Assembly: GCF_028372415.1 (NCBI RefSeq)
Contig: NC_092878.1
Coordinates: 28,006,903 to 28,070,902 of the forward strand
Reading direction: 5' to 3'
Origin: Notamacropus eugenii
Taxonomy: Eukaryota; Chordata; Mammalia; Diprotodontia; Macropodidae
DNA length: 64,000 bases
The notes under the pieces: model-generated
What the model was told of the DNA's origin: nothing
Databases searched by the model: none
What the model saw: the letters and a program-made list of their open reading frames with translations, nothing else
Shown here: one piece after another, positions 55,275-60,392 of the stretch
Numbering within the stretch: the first letter of the stretch is position 1
Layout of the letters: each line of letters opens with the position of its first letter
Made by a program: the position numbers and the translations under genes

Positions 55275-58260
55275 ACCACAGTTATATGATAATGTCTCCT
55301 ATTCTTCCTTTTCTGTTTCTCTCTCCCAGTGTATTCCTGTTCCCCATCCTTTCCATTCTTCTTTTCAGATCTTCAAATCATAACAGAATCACTTCCAAGC
55401 CCTCTGTTCATAGTTCACAGACACTACAACCCTAATGATGTTAGAGTACTCAGGTGATACAATTATCATCTCCCCATATAAGACTATTTAGTCCCTTATG
55501 ATTGCTAGTTCATTTTTACCTTTTTATGCTTCTTGTGATTCTGGTGTTATCTTCTCAGCTCTGGTCTTTTAATCAGGAATGCTTGGACATCTTCTGTTTC
55601 ATTAAAGGTCTATTTCTCCCTTCCCCCCAAGATACTCTGTTTTTCTGAGTAAATTACTTCTGGTTGTAAGCTTACATCTCTTTTTTAATGGTAACATATC
55701 AAGCATGAGCCTAACTGTGGCTCTTCAGTACTGAATCCTTTCTGACCTCTGAATTTTGGCTCCATGATATTTCTGGGAGTTTTCATTTGGGGTTTCTTTC
55801 AGGTGGTGACCTGTGGATTCTTTCAGTTTCTGCTCTGTCCTGTGATTCCAAGAGAGCTGAACAGTTTTCTTTTATGATTTCTTAAAATATGCCTAAGCTC
55901 ATTTTTTTGGTCATAACTTTCAGATACTCCATTGATTAAACTGTTTCTCTTCAGTCTGTTTCCAGATGAGGTTTGTTTGTGCTACTTACTACAAGACACC
56001 ACAAATTCCATTCTCTTTTTTCAGTCTTTTAATTTTGTCTTTTTTTCATTTTTATTGATATCTCATGGAGTCATTAGCTTCTTTTCTGGTTAATTACAAT
56101 TTTCATAGTTATTTTCCTGAGTGAAGTTTTGGACATTTTGTTTAGGGCTGTTAATTTTATTATCTTTCTTCCCTAGCATAAGTTAATTTGCACATGTTGC
56201 TCTCACTCATATAGGAGCAGGTAAAGTCTGTGGCTTCATTCCTGGTAGCACTGTGTGCATATACTAGAAATTCCATATGCTGACTTCACAGAGACTTCTC
56301 AGGTCTCAGGGTTCAAAACATGTTTAGTGCTATGTAGTTAAAATGCTTAGGTAGTTTAAGGTGAAGAAATGGAGGCCTAGAAGTGATTGTTGTTTTTGTT
56401 TGGCCTTCCTTCTCCAAGAGGACCATGACCTCAGGCAATGATGACATGACTTGCAGCTGACTTAGATCTGAGGGAGAGAGGGCAGTGCCAGGTCACTAGC
56501 CTCACATTCTCCTTCAGAGCCATCTGGGTCCTGTGGCTTGATATTCATCAGGATGCAAGGGAAGACCCTGGCCCTTTAAGGCTAAGACCTTTTCAGATAC
56601 CCACTTCGAGTGAGGTAACACCAGTTCAATGAATAGGCCTCTTTAAGGAGTGAGTCAGTGATGGCCTCTTTAATAAAATAAAAAATCAAACTGGGAGGGG
56701 AACACCCTCAGGATTGCTGGCCAAAAGAGAAACAGTTACTGTTTACTATTTACATTGACTCTGTACTAGGAGAGCAGGGATTTATTGTTGTCCAGTCTAT
56801 GAGCTCCAGAGTGATGAACTGGGTTTAAGGCTAGGTCTGCGGGAAAGAAATCTAACCTGTAAACCCCAAGTTAATGAGGCAGCTTTCAGCCATCGAAATA
56901 TACCTTCTTCTGGACAGAGCACCCTCAGGTGAAGAGAGGGAGACAGAGACGGAACGGGAATTCTAGAGCTACTGACTCCAAATCTAGCCCTCTTTTATGA
57001 GGCCATGCTGCTTCTCAGGCTAGAAAAGATGAACCAGATCTAATAAGATTACTTTTAACAGGAATCATTTCTTCTCCACATAGCGACCAAAGGGACTACC
57101 TTCCTGATGTGTAGGCTTTGCCCCCTCTATAAACCTCCAGTGGCTCCCTGTTTTCTCCAGAATCAAATCAAACTCCTGTCCTTTATTTTACTTTGTGGTG
57201 ATCATGTGTCTTCCTGGTTCTGCTGACTTCCCTTTGCATCAGTTCATCTCTTTATTCATCAAGTTCCTCATGTCTTAGAACACAGAGATATTTCATTACT
57301 ACCATAATTTGTTTAGTCATTCCCCAAGTAATGATGATAGTAGGTATTTAATAAACACTTGTTGATGTGTTCTCTTTTCTTGAAGAATTCATGATTTAAA
57401 AAAAAAGAATTCACGATTTATCAGCAAGAGGCTTCTAAGTAGTCTAAAAGTTTTTGATCTCTTTCATTTCTCAATCCTAAACTGTCTTTTCCAGCATGTT
57501 TCCCACATACTTATATGGCCCAGATTTCCTAGTCTGTCCCCTATATTGGGTGAGACAACAAAAAGAAACCCAGGTTATATTTTTCATAATCTGGCGGGGG
57601 GGAAGTCAGTCTGTGGTTGAACTTTAGTTAAGGTAAGAGTCCTGAACTTCATCCTGTAAGTCTATCCATTTCTGTTTTTCCATTGGGTTCATCCATTAGT
57701 TCATTTTTCCTTGTTAGTAAAGCTTTTTTTTTTAATTTTAAAGATTCTGCCTTTGCTGTTAATTACTGAAGAGGAAAAGGGATTTGTACATACCTCTGTT
57801 CAGCAAATGTGAGGAAGTTTCACCCTTATTGGCCAGGTGTGGTGGTGGTAGTGACAGGACTGCGTCTAGAAAAGCTTTTCTAGCTGAAACCCCTCATACA
57901 GCTACAGAAAAACCTAGGGAAGACTTGTGTCTACGTTCCCTTTTGTAACCTGGGAGTCATCTTTTTCCACCCTACTCCACTCCCTGCCCCCAGTGACCTG
58001 GATTACTTACTTCTTGGTTGTTCCTCTTGCAGGTGGTGAGCACTAGGACACCTTCAGCTGAGCAAAGTCAGATTGCCCGATTCCTCAATGACACCTTCTC
58101 TTCGGTGCGGCAAGAGCTAGACGCCCTGGCTGGCGTGGTGACAGCCAGCCCGAATGGGAGCCCAAGTGCTGTGGGAGCTGAGCAGACGCAGGCACTGCTG
58201 GAACAGTACTCAGAGCTGCTGCTCCAGGCTGTGGAACGACGCATGGAACGGAGGCTCTGA
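9457..58260 (+). CDS. MAPKBP1: MAPKBP1, JNK-binding WD40 scaffold protein, 30 coding exons visible (5' partial)
   Basis: Mitogen-activated protein kinase binding protein 1 is a cytoplasmic and spindle-pole-associated scaffold that binds JNK and modulates JNK and NOD2/NF-kB signalling; human loss-of-function causes nephronophthisis type 20 (family knowledge). The joined exons give 1478 residues plus a TGA stop, with all phases compatible. Visible residues about 1-700 hold at least 12 WD40-like blades, for example [23 protein letters not shown] and [14 protein letters not shown], which fits a double propeller as in WDR62. Residues about 735-1375 are Ser/Pro/Glu-rich and probably disordered. The end has a predicted helix, [20 protein letters not shown]. 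Mammalian orthologues start about 38 residues earlier; that exon is not seen and should lie upstream. Only one intron is non-canonical (GC-AG, 46006-46295). The paralogue WDR62 is excluded because the sequence matches MAPKBP1 closely throughout, including the C-terminus. Confidence 0.97.
12800..13015 (+). repeat. Old interspersed repeat (family A), fragment
   Basis: Phrases such as GCTGAGCTTTGAAGGAAAG, ATAGCCCGTGCAAAG and GGAAAGGTAGGCTGGA resemble those of the copy at 34185-34740. The class is not assigned. Confidence 0.4.
13028..13160 (+). mobile_element. tRNA-derived SINE
   Basis: Contains AACTCAGTGGATAGAGCACT, AGTCAGGAGGACCTGAGTTC and GTGACCCTGGGCAAGTCACC, ending in a CAA/A-rich tail. A possible imperfect duplication is AGATGGATT (13016) and AGATAGATT (13162). 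Confidence 0.8.
13950..14175 (-). mobile_element. MIR-type CORE-SINE (minus)
   Basis: Contains GGAAAGGGACCTTAGAGGTC, CATTTAGTCCAACTCCTAC, then CATTTTACATATGAGGAAAG, the reverse complement of a MIR-like element. The tRNA-like end is decayed. Confidence 0.65.
14176..14320 (+). mobile_element. MIR/CORE-SINE 3' part
   Basis: Reads GTTGTAAGGACCACATGAGG and ends GTAGATGCCTAATAAATGCT, the usual CORE-SINE tail. The 5' half is not clear. Confidence 0.5.
14400..14560 (+). mobile_element. Decayed MIR-type SINE
   Basis: Reads GGCAGCCAGTTGTCAAGGTG and ACTCAGGAAGACCCTGA, then CCCCTTTCAGCTTTAAAACT and ATGATCCTGTGA. These are diverged versions of the SINE head and MIR tail. Confidence 0.45.
14900..16240. 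other. Unassigned stretch in the large intron
   Basis: No exon, SINE or L1 signature is recognised. It contains AATAAAGTTTATTATTT near 15280 and pyrimidine-rich parts. It may be a retroviral LTR-like or other old repeat, but I cannot find ends. Confidence 0.3.
16377..16688 (+). repeat. Two tandem 5'-UTR units of the HAL1-like element
   Basis: Unit 1 (16377-16540) and unit 2 (16541-16688) both start GACCTGCAAACCTCT. Both contain ACCGAGAGG, AGATCCGAGCA and TTCAGGGACGGGATCTCCA, and both end GTCCCTCCACCCACAG. They are about 150-164 bases long and CpG-rich. Repeated promoter units are known from other L1 5' UTRs (mouse monomers); a promoter role here is inference. Confidence 0.75.
17063..18151 (+). 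pseudogene. L1/HAL1 ORF1 with one in-frame stop
   Basis: Starts [19 protein letters not shown] and ends [14 protein letters not shown], about 362 residues, interrupted by a single TAG at 17519-17521 in the same frame. Residues about 55-150 are a heptad-rich coiled coil ([20 protein letters not shown]). Later come [20 protein letters not shown] (RRM-like) and [20 protein letters not shown] (C-terminal domain), the ORF1p order. The family role is an RNA-binding trimer and nucleic-acid chaperone. The stop would normally abolish function. Confidence 0.88.
19336..20262 (-). mobile_element. L1 3' end, 5' truncated (minus)
   Basis: Starts at a T-rich tail (TTTATTTATTTATTTAG). On the minus strand it encodes the ORF2 C-terminal piece at 19941-19690, including [20 protein letters not shown]. 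It stops within ORF2 sequence near 20262. Confidence 0.8.
20300..20720. repeat. Old interspersed repeat (family A), left part
   Basis: Reads CATCTACTAAGCACCTGCTT and AGGAGAGGCCTGTTGAGGAA, with phrases like those at 34185. It is interrupted by the SINE at 20721. Confidence 0.4.
20721..20962 (+). mobile_element. Composite SINE: tRNA-like head with RTE-like tail
   Basis: The head is AGGGGTAGCTAGGAGGCACC and GAAGTCAGGAAGACTTCCTG. The tail is TCCAGTATCTCTGCTAAGAA, AACCCCAAATGGGGGTTTGA and CATGACT. It is full length and in the same family as 6752-6990. Confidence 0.8.
20963..21650. repeat. Old interspersed repeat (family A), right part
   Basis: Phrases AATTTTGTTTGGAGGTAACC and TTCAGGTGACATGACCAGAT parallel GTATTTGATCCTGGAGATAA and GTGAAGTGACGGGTG at 34585-34650. 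The class is unknown. Confidence 0.4.
21661..21890. mobile_element. Probable hAT-Charlie-type relic
   Basis: The interior GTCTGTGAAGTCAAAACTAT and end AAAAGTTTGAGAACTCCTG resemble Charlie-type hAT elements. The left end is decayed and no duplication was found. Confidence 0.45.
22040..22520 (+). repeat. L2-like LINE fragment
   Basis: Reads TGGCTCTCTGTTGCCTCTAA, CCTGGTATTCAAGACCGTCC and CCTGGAAAGCCATCCCTGTC, then GCCTTCTCTGACC, the L2 3' region. Confidence 0.6.
23200..28523 (-). mobile_element. Older HAL1/L1-type element (minus), split by a nested element
   Basis: The 3' part is 23200-23954 and the 5' part is 27231-28523, ending at ACCAACTTGGCTCTGCTTC, the complement of an L1-type start. Between them sits 23972-27213. 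When the insert is ignored, ORF1-like sequence continues across the break. Short 3' sequence follows ORF1 directly with no ORF2, so it also looks like a half-L1. It is heavily mutated. The outer duplication is not clear. Confidence 0.7.
23972..27213 (-). mobile_element. L1-type element (minus), nested, 5' complete, ORF2 mostly missing
   Basis: A 17-base duplication TGGGCAGTTTTCTTTTT lies at 23955-23971 and 27214-27230. The 3' tail is T-rich at 23972 and the 5' end reads ACCATCTTGGCTCTGTCCTC on the + strand (complement of an L1 start). From 3' to 5' it has an ORF2 C-terminal remnant (about 24000-24900), a spacer, then ORF1 at about 26460-25590 (fragment [20 protein letters not shown] at 26106). 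It is broken by many stops. Confidence 0.85.
28745..29950 (-). mobile_element. L1 ORF2 fragment (minus)
   Basis: Its + strand contains TCTTTACTACTACAAAAAGT, ATTTTTGTATCATATACAAG and GCCCCTCTATCATTTATAAT, the complement of the L1 ORF2 C-terminal region. It then extends into upstream ORF2, for example TAGTTTTGATGATTATTGCT. It is an old, diverged copy. Confidence 0.65.
30840..31130 (+). repeat. L2-like LINE 3' fragment
   Basis: Reads CTTGGAATCCCTGCTTCCAT, TCAAGGTTTTCTTAAATGAG and GTATATATTTTGAATTATTT, L2 3' phrases in decayed form. Confidence 0.5.
31790..32200 (-). mobile_element. L1 3' fragment (minus)
   Basis: The + strand has TTCCTGGTTCTGCAGACTTC, CAGTTCATCCAGGTCTTTCT and GCTATAAATATTTTGGTGTA, the complement of the same L1 region as 19336-20262. 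Confidence 0.7.
34185..34740. repeat. Old interspersed repeat (family A), best copy
   Basis: Reads GCATTTATTAAATGCTTCCT and GAGCACTGTGCTGCAGATG, then GATCCTGGAGATAATGGGGA, GCCACTGGAGTTTGTTGAGT and AGCCTATTGCAACAGACCAA. Similar text occurs at 1-320 with 780-1190, 12800-13015 and 20300-21650. I cannot name the class. Confidence 0.45.
35361..35423 (+). CDS. MAPKBP1: MAPKBP1 exon (first propeller start)
   Basis: The acceptor is tctcttccag and the donor gtaagt. It encodes [20 protein letters not shown], completing the split Gly codon from the exon 25.8 kb upstream. This is the first beta strand region of the propeller. Confidence 0.95.
35722..35779 (+). CDS. MAPKBP1: MAPKBP1 exon (WD40 blade)
   Basis: The acceptor is ttgttttgtag and the donor gtgagt. 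It encodes [19 protein letters not shown], a classic WD40 strand with the 'SPDG' turn. It ends in phase 0. Confidence 0.95.
36416..36586 (+). CDS. MAPKBP1: MAPKBP1 exon (two WD40 blades)
   Basis: The acceptor is cttcccttag and the donor gtgagt; 57 codons in phase 0. It includes [20 protein letters not shown] and [17 protein letters not shown]. The Trp-Asp dipeptide that names the repeat is present. Confidence 0.96.
36936..37073 (+). CDS. MAPKBP1: MAPKBP1 exon (WD40 blade)
   Basis: The acceptor is atctccccag and the donor gtgaga; 46 codons in phase 0. It encodes [20 protein letters not shown] and [19 protein letters not shown]. Confidence 0.96.
37300..37482 (+). CDS. MAPKBP1: MAPKBP1 exon (WD40 blade)
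   Basis: The acceptor is tgcccacag and the donor gtaagt; 61 codons in phase 0. It encodes [20 protein letters not shown] and the blade [20 protein letters not shown]. It ends in VELR, immediately before the microexon. Confidence 0.96.
37769..37786 (+). CDS. MAPKBP1: MAPKBP1 18-nt microexon (NTDSFT), probably a cassette exon
   Basis: Six codons encode NTDSFT between acceptor ctactcag and donor gtaagt. Its length is a multiple of three and it sits between phase-0 boundaries, so inclusion or skipping keeps the frame (VELR-NTDSFT-TTVAHC or VELR-TTVAHC). From memory, mammalian MAPKBP1 isoforms occur with and without this hexapeptide, which supports alternative use. It falls in a loop between WD40 blades. 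Confidence 0.85.
38261..38421 (+). CDS. MAPKBP1: MAPKBP1 exon (WD40 blade)
   Basis: The acceptor is ttctccctag and the donor gtcagt. It encodes [20 protein letters not shown], then [20 protein letters not shown]. It leaves two bases of a Ser codon. Confidence 0.96.
38667..38856 (+). CDS. MAPKBP1: MAPKBP1 exon (WD40 blade)
   Basis: The acceptor is ttccctcacag and the donor gtatgt. It encodes [20 protein letters not shown], then [20 protein letters not shown], with a WD dipeptide. Confidence 0.96.
39117..39263 (+). CDS. MAPKBP1: MAPKBP1 exon (WD40 blade)
   Basis: The acceptor is ccactctttag and the donor gtgaga; 49 codons in phase 0. It encodes [20 protein letters not shown] and [20 protein letters not shown]. 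Confidence 0.96.
39481..39659 (+). CDS. MAPKBP1: MAPKBP1 exon (WD40 blade)
   Basis: The acceptor is cccccaactag and the donor gtaagt. It encodes [20 protein letters not shown] and [20 protein letters not shown], the start of the second propeller by analogy with WDR62. Confidence 0.96.
39856..39947 (+). CDS. MAPKBP1: MAPKBP1 exon (WD40 blade)
   Basis: The acceptor is atctgtgcag and the donor gtgaat. It encodes [20 protein letters not shown], then [11 protein letters not shown]. The His-Asp of the 'EAHDSEI' turn is typical of a WD repeat D-A loop. Confidence 0.95.
40247..40372 (+). CDS. MAPKBP1: MAPKBP1 exon (WD40 blade)
   Basis: The acceptor is tggtcatag and the donor gtaaga. It encodes [20 protein letters not shown] and [16 protein letters not shown]. 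Confidence 0.96.
40653..40723 (+). CDS. MAPKBP1: MAPKBP1 exon (WD40 blade)
   Basis: The acceptor is tcttctttgtag and the donor gtaatg. It encodes [20 protein letters not shown], then AQK. Confidence 0.95.
40917..41038 (+). CDS. MAPKBP1: MAPKBP1 exon (WD40 blade)
   Basis: The acceptor is tcccctgcag and the donor gtaggt. It encodes [20 protein letters not shown] and [12 protein letters not shown]. Confidence 0.96.
41366..41441 (+). CDS. MAPKBP1: MAPKBP1 exon (WD40 blade)
   Basis: The acceptor is tatctccttag and the donor gtaagg. It encodes [20 protein letters not shown], then GTLIK. Confidence 0.95.
41571..41682 (+). CDS. MAPKBP1: MAPKBP1 exon (WD40 blade)
   Basis: The acceptor is cttcctttag and the donor gtaagt. 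It encodes [20 protein letters not shown], then [17 protein letters not shown]. Confidence 0.96.
41811..41874 (+). CDS. MAPKBP1: MAPKBP1 exon (WD40 blade)
   Basis: The acceptor is tcttccccag and the donor gtgagc. It encodes [20 protein letters not shown] and leaves two bases of a Ser codon. Confidence 0.95.
42010..42350 (+). repeat. L2-like LINE 3' end
   Basis: Reads CTTAGAATCCCTTGTTTCCT and AGTGCCTTCAGAACGAGGAC, then TTTCCCCCATGCCTATCACA and GGTGCTTCCTAAATGTTTAC. It lies in a MAPKBP1 intron. Confidence 0.6.
42515..42649 (+). CDS. MAPKBP1: MAPKBP1 exon (last WD40 strand and basic linker)
   Basis: The acceptor is tctgcccttag and the donor gtaagg. It encodes [20 protein letters not shown], then a Gln/Arg-rich stretch, [13 protein letters not shown]. 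This closes the WD40 region and opens the disordered tail. Confidence 0.96.
42868..43004 (+). CDS. MAPKBP1: MAPKBP1 exon (acidic linker)
   Basis: The acceptor is ttgattttag and the donor gtatgt. It encodes [20 protein letters not shown], a conserved acidic patch with possible CK2-type sites (inference), and ends TKGTKKEP. Confidence 0.94.
43050..43290. mobile_element. Possible hAT relic
   Basis: The left text AGGGGTTCGCAACCTGGGAT and right text AATTTGGGAAGCCCTAAAG look like decayed inverted ends. No clear duplication was found. It lies in a MAPKBP1 intron. Confidence 0.35.
43463..43518 (+). CDS. MAPKBP1: MAPKBP1 exon
   Basis: The acceptor is ctatgacag and the donor gtgagt. It encodes [18 protein letters not shown]. 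The [12 protein letters not shown] core is shared with mammalian MAPKBP1. Confidence 0.94.
43870..44052 (+). mobile_element. MIR-type SINE
   Basis: Reads GTGACCCTGGGCAAGTCACT, TAACCTCTCTGGGCCTG and TCATCTGCAAAATGAGGGAG, then AATCTGTGATCTTATGATCC. Confidence 0.75.
44455..44690 (-). mobile_element. MIR-type SINE (minus)
   Basis: The + strand has GCGCCTGCTGTATGCCAGGG, CTGCAGGGTAGGTGCTGTTA and CTGAGAAAACTGAGGCGAAT, then CCACTGTGCCTCCTTA. Confidence 0.75.
44753..45051 (+). mobile_element. Composite tRNA-derived SINE with exact 12-bp TSD
   Basis: The head is GGGCAGCTAGGTGGTGCAGT and GACCTGAGTTCAAATCTCAC. The tail is TGATGGCATGATCTTCTTTG and GCAATGAAGGATGAACACAC. The exact duplication CATAGCAGATAG lies at 44741-44752 and 45052-45063. 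The element ends only 64 bases before the MAPKBP1 exon at 45115. Related minus-strand pieces occur at 56395 and 63010. Confidence 0.85.
45115..45360 (+). CDS. MAPKBP1: MAPKBP1 exon (tail)
   Basis: The acceptor is tattttcttag and the donor gtaagg; 82 codons in phase 0. It encodes [20 protein letters not shown] and [20 protein letters not shown], the most conserved block of the tail. It ends in a Gln-rich, less conserved stretch. Confidence 0.95.
45839..46005 (+). CDS. MAPKBP1: MAPKBP1 exon ending in a GC donor
   Basis: The acceptor is catgtttccag. It encodes [20 protein letters not shown], then DGIVYPETG, and ends at ...CTTGATACCAG followed by gcaagg. Only a GC donor keeps the conserved join D-T-S-E-F with the next exon; no GT nearby gives the right phase and residues. 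Confidence 0.92.
46296..46441 (+). CDS. MAPKBP1: MAPKBP1 exon (tail)
   Basis: The acceptor is cctcctgacag and the donor gtaaga. It encodes [20 protein letters not shown] and [20 protein letters not shown], highly conserved among MAPKBP1 proteins. Confidence 0.95.
46624..46827 (+). CDS. MAPKBP1: MAPKBP1 exon (acidic run)
   Basis: The acceptor is tttccctag and the donor gtgtga. It encodes [20 protein letters not shown], a run of Glu/Asp at about 46684-46728, then [20 protein letters not shown]. The last motif is also found in WDR62. Confidence 0.94.
47127..47211 (+). CDS. MAPKBP1: MAPKBP1 exon (tail)
   Basis: The acceptor is ccatgccag and the donor gtatat. It encodes [16 protein letters not shown], which matches the conserved SISSRFL-QVQT block of the family. 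The N-terminal half is poorly conserved. Confidence 0.92.
47655..47932 (+). CDS. MAPKBP1: MAPKBP1 exon (tail)
   Basis: The acceptor is cattcctctag and the donor gtgagg. It encodes a Pro/Ser-rich stretch ending in [14 protein letters not shown], the conserved part. It is probably disordered and possibly phosphorylated (inference). Confidence 0.94.
48144..48743 (+). CDS. MAPKBP1: MAPKBP1 exon (largest, 600 nt)
   Basis: The acceptor is atatttttacag and the donor gtgtgc. It includes [20 protein letters not shown] and [20 protein letters not shown], two conserved blocks in an otherwise Pro/Ser/Gly-rich tail. The SRSxSVGENL block is shared with WDR62 in similar form. The exon ends ASLSQDSG. Confidence 0.95.
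49210..49301 (+). CDS. MAPKBP1: MAPKBP1 exon (C-terminal helix 1)
   Basis: The acceptor is tccctcccag and the donor gtgagt. It encodes [20 protein letters not shown], then VQLYRL, an amphipathic helix near the reported C-terminal dimerisation region of the family. Confidence 0.94.
50540..51320 (+). repeat. L2-like LINE fragment
   Basis: Reads CATGGCTCTCTGTTGCCCCT, GGATAAGATACACATTCCTG and TTAAAGACCTTCCCAGTCTA, then GACTGGAATGTTCTTGGTCC, decayed L2 sequence. Short open frames in it are not functional. Confidence 0.6.
52132..52176. repeat. (GT)n(GA)n microsatellite
   Basis: About 15 GT units followed by about 7 GA units. It is probably variable in length. Confidence 0.95.
52249..52510. repeat. 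Decayed hAT and SINE pieces
   Basis: GCAGAGGTGGCAAACTCAAA looks like a hAT end. Further on, GGCTTTGAACCCAGGTCTTC and CAGTGCTTTATTCACTGC look like a minus-strand SINE head. Confidence 0.4.
53480..53660 (-). mobile_element. MIR-type SINE (minus)
   Basis: Reads GGTCTTAAAGGCCATCTATT, CATTTTACAGATGAGAAAAC and CTGCCCAAGGTCACACAAGT. Confidence 0.7.
53700..56160 (-). mobile_element. Old L1/HAL1-type element (minus)
   Basis: The + strand reads an L1 3' end (CCATTCCCCACTGATGGGAA) and an ORF2 C-terminal part. A spacer with a microsatellite follows, then ORF1 complement (TTTCTTTCAGGTGGTGACCT at about 55795). ORF2 is largely absent. The ends are approximate and it is heavily mutated. Confidence 0.65.
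55213..55274. repeat. (TGCA)n(CA)n microsatellite
   Basis: Five TGCA units followed by about 20 CA units, inside the L1-type element. Confidence 0.95.
56395..56560 (-). mobile_element. SINE tail fragment (minus)
   Basis: Reads AGGACCATGACCTCAGGCAA, TGATGACATGACTTGCAGCT and CTTGATATTCATCAGGATG, the complement of the tail of the SINE at 44753. Confidence 0.65.
57180..57315 (-). mobile_element. L1 3' fragment (minus)
   Basis: Reads TTCCTGGTTCTGCTGACTTC, CATCAGTTCATCTCTTTATT and GTTTAGTCATTCCCCAAG, the complement of the L1 3' region. Confidence 0.65.
58033..58260 (+). CDS. MAPKBP1: MAPKBP1 last coding exon
   Basis: The acceptor is tcctcttgcag and the stop is TGA at 58258-58260. It encodes [20 protein letters not shown] and ends [20 protein letters not shown] plus L. 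It is separated from the previous exon by an 8.7-kb intron filled with repeats. Confidence 0.96.
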   Translation: MVSTRTPSAEQSQIARFLNDTFSSVRQELDALAGVVTASPNGSPSAVGAEQTQALLEQYSELLLQAVERRMERRL

Positions 58261-60362
58261 GCCTCAAAGCACTTGTCTGATCGGGTGTCGTGCCCCTTTG
58301 CCTTCCCCATGGGCCTTTGTCAAGACTCTCCAAACCTGAGGGGTCTACTCTCCGGGCAGCCTTCAAGTGGAAAGTGGGGGACCCAGCTTTCCCATATTTT
58401 CCTCAGTGCTCCCTGAACCTATTTATTAATTTATTTTCCTGACATTTGTCCCACTCTTGACTCTGCCTCCAGTGCCTCCAGATGTTTGTATCTGGAGCAG
58501 ATCTGAAGACTGCCCACAGTTTTCTTGGTGCTGCATGGAAGCTATGGGGAGTTGGGAAGCAGCAGCTCATCCCAATGGATTTCGGGGGAACTGGGAAGGA
58601 GTTCTAGCCCCTCCTCTCTTTGAAGCCATTTGAATCACTGCAGGGATCAAGCTCCCTGGGCTGGAGCAAATACAGGGTATTCAGTGGGGTAAAGGCACTT
58701 AGTGCCTCACCTCCCCCATGGCAGGAAGTCCTGCCTCCGTCCCCCATGCCCTGAAACTAGCTGGGCTTCTCCAACTCATGAGTAGAAGGTCCTAATGGTC
58801 GGCACTGTCACCATCTTTTCCCCCACAGTTCAGAAATGCAAAGTCCTCTGGACCTTATTATCTATGGTATTCGGGGACCAGAATGGTCAGGTCAGGGATC
58901 CCTCCTCCCCTATAATTCGTCTCCAGTCCCTTTCAAAGGGCCCTTCCCCCAACGTTGTCTACATTCCCCCCCAGGAAGAAGCGTTCTTCTCTCTATCTCC
59001 CAGAGTATGTGGGGTCAGCTCTATGAGGCATTGCTACTGCAGGTCAGTAAGGTCTTCAGGCTGGATGTACCATGGATTCTGGTCTCCTCCCTCTTCTGTT
59101 CTTCCCCACCCCCAATCCCACTTTTCCTTCCTTATGCTATTTTGGAACTCTAGACTGTAGAAGCCAAGCATATCCTTTCTTTCTGATACCTTGGGTGCTT
59201 GGTCGAAGTGTGTGGGGATGAGGGCTGGAGCTGTCCATCTGCCTTTGAAGGGCGGTTCAAAGGTGCTAGCCCATCATCACTGAGTGCATCCTCCTTCAAG
59301 GCTTTCAGAAGCAGGAACCTCTGATTATGATCCCCTCCTCATTCCTTCAACTGTGGCTGTTGCCCTTGCAGTCCTTGGCTTTGCTCCTTGCGTTGATTCT
59401 CAAGTCTTCCCCATCTTTTCTGGTGAAAGTTAGAGTAAATGTGGCACATGAAAGGGTGTGGGCTCAGAGCTCTGTGGCATATCTGACAAAGTAACTGCTC
59501 TGGTCACACGATGGGCGCCCTGGCTCCCACAGGGCAACAGGAGATCTCACTTAAAGCCATACGGGCTGGAAAGCAGGCCTTCAGAACAGTGCTGGGGTCC
59601 TTAGCGTATGCAGGTGTTCAGGGGGCAGAGGCTCAGGTAGCTGCTCAGAGACATTTTGGGAAGGAGTAAGTGGAGCAGGTGTAGGGGAGAGAGGTTAGAA
59701 ACAGTGTAGGGTAGGGGGCTGGGTATTCCAAAGGGCAGGCATGCGTGGAGCAGAGAGGTCAGTAGAAGGGCAGGCATGTAAGAGGAGGACCTGTGGTAAG
59801 ACTACGTAGAATGGAGGGTTTTGGAGTTCGTCTCTGGGGCCTGTGCTCCCCGCGTCGGGAGCCTTGGCTGCGCTTGGTCACTGCTGCACCTCCCCGCTTC
59901 CACCTTCCCTGCCACCCCTCACCTTCCCCACCCCCACCCCCACCCCACGTGCCTGGGCACCGACGTCTGCACGAGGCACGTGCGGTGCGGCCCAGCGGGA
60001 CCAGAAACCTGGGCGGACTGCCGCGGACCGGACTTCGGAGAAGCCTCGCTCCAGCCTCCCCCATCAGGCCGGCCAGTCACCCGCCCCCATCCCCGGGGCC
60101 TCCCCTCGCCCCGCTCCCTGGAGGAGGGCCTCATCGATCACTTTACTAAAGAAGGGCTGCCGTCTCCAGGCTGCCCCGCCCCGGGGCCTGGCACGCCCCT
60201 TGCCCTCTGCCCTTTTGGACACCCCTTATTTATAACTTTTGTACTCCGGCCCCGGGCCTCGCTCTGCCCCCTTCCCGTGCTTCCCTGCGGGGCTGGGGTC
60301 CTTTTTAACGCGTCCGTTTGTATCCGTGTCGAACCTGTCAATAAAACACGGCTCCTTTGTTA
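58261..60362 (+). other. MAPKBP1: MAPKBP1 3' UTR
   Basis: About 2.1 kb follows the TGA without any splice-supported coding potential. It ends about 17-20 bases after the only AATAAA in the interval. The last 550 bases become C-rich and CpG-rich and merge into the JMJD7 CpG island. The cleavage point is an estimate. Confidence 0.8.
60340..60345 (+). terminator. MAPKBP1: MAPKBP1 polyadenylation signal AATAAA
   Basis: A canonical AATAAA follows a C/T-rich stretch. I see no other AATAAA between the stop codon and this point, so it is the likely single cleavage signal. It lies only 149 bases before the JMJD7 start codon. Confidence 0.85.
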
Positions 60363-60392
60363 CGGACTGGCGGGTGGCTGTGTGGGCGCCCC

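Larger units (their letters stand above)
49302..58032. other. MAPKBP1: 8.7-kb MAPKBP1 intron before the last exon
   Basis: It holds an L2-like block, microsatellites, MIR and SINE pieces and a minus-strand L1-type element, listed separately. From 49302 to 50530 and from 56600 to 57170 I see nothing nameable. Confidence 0.85.
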
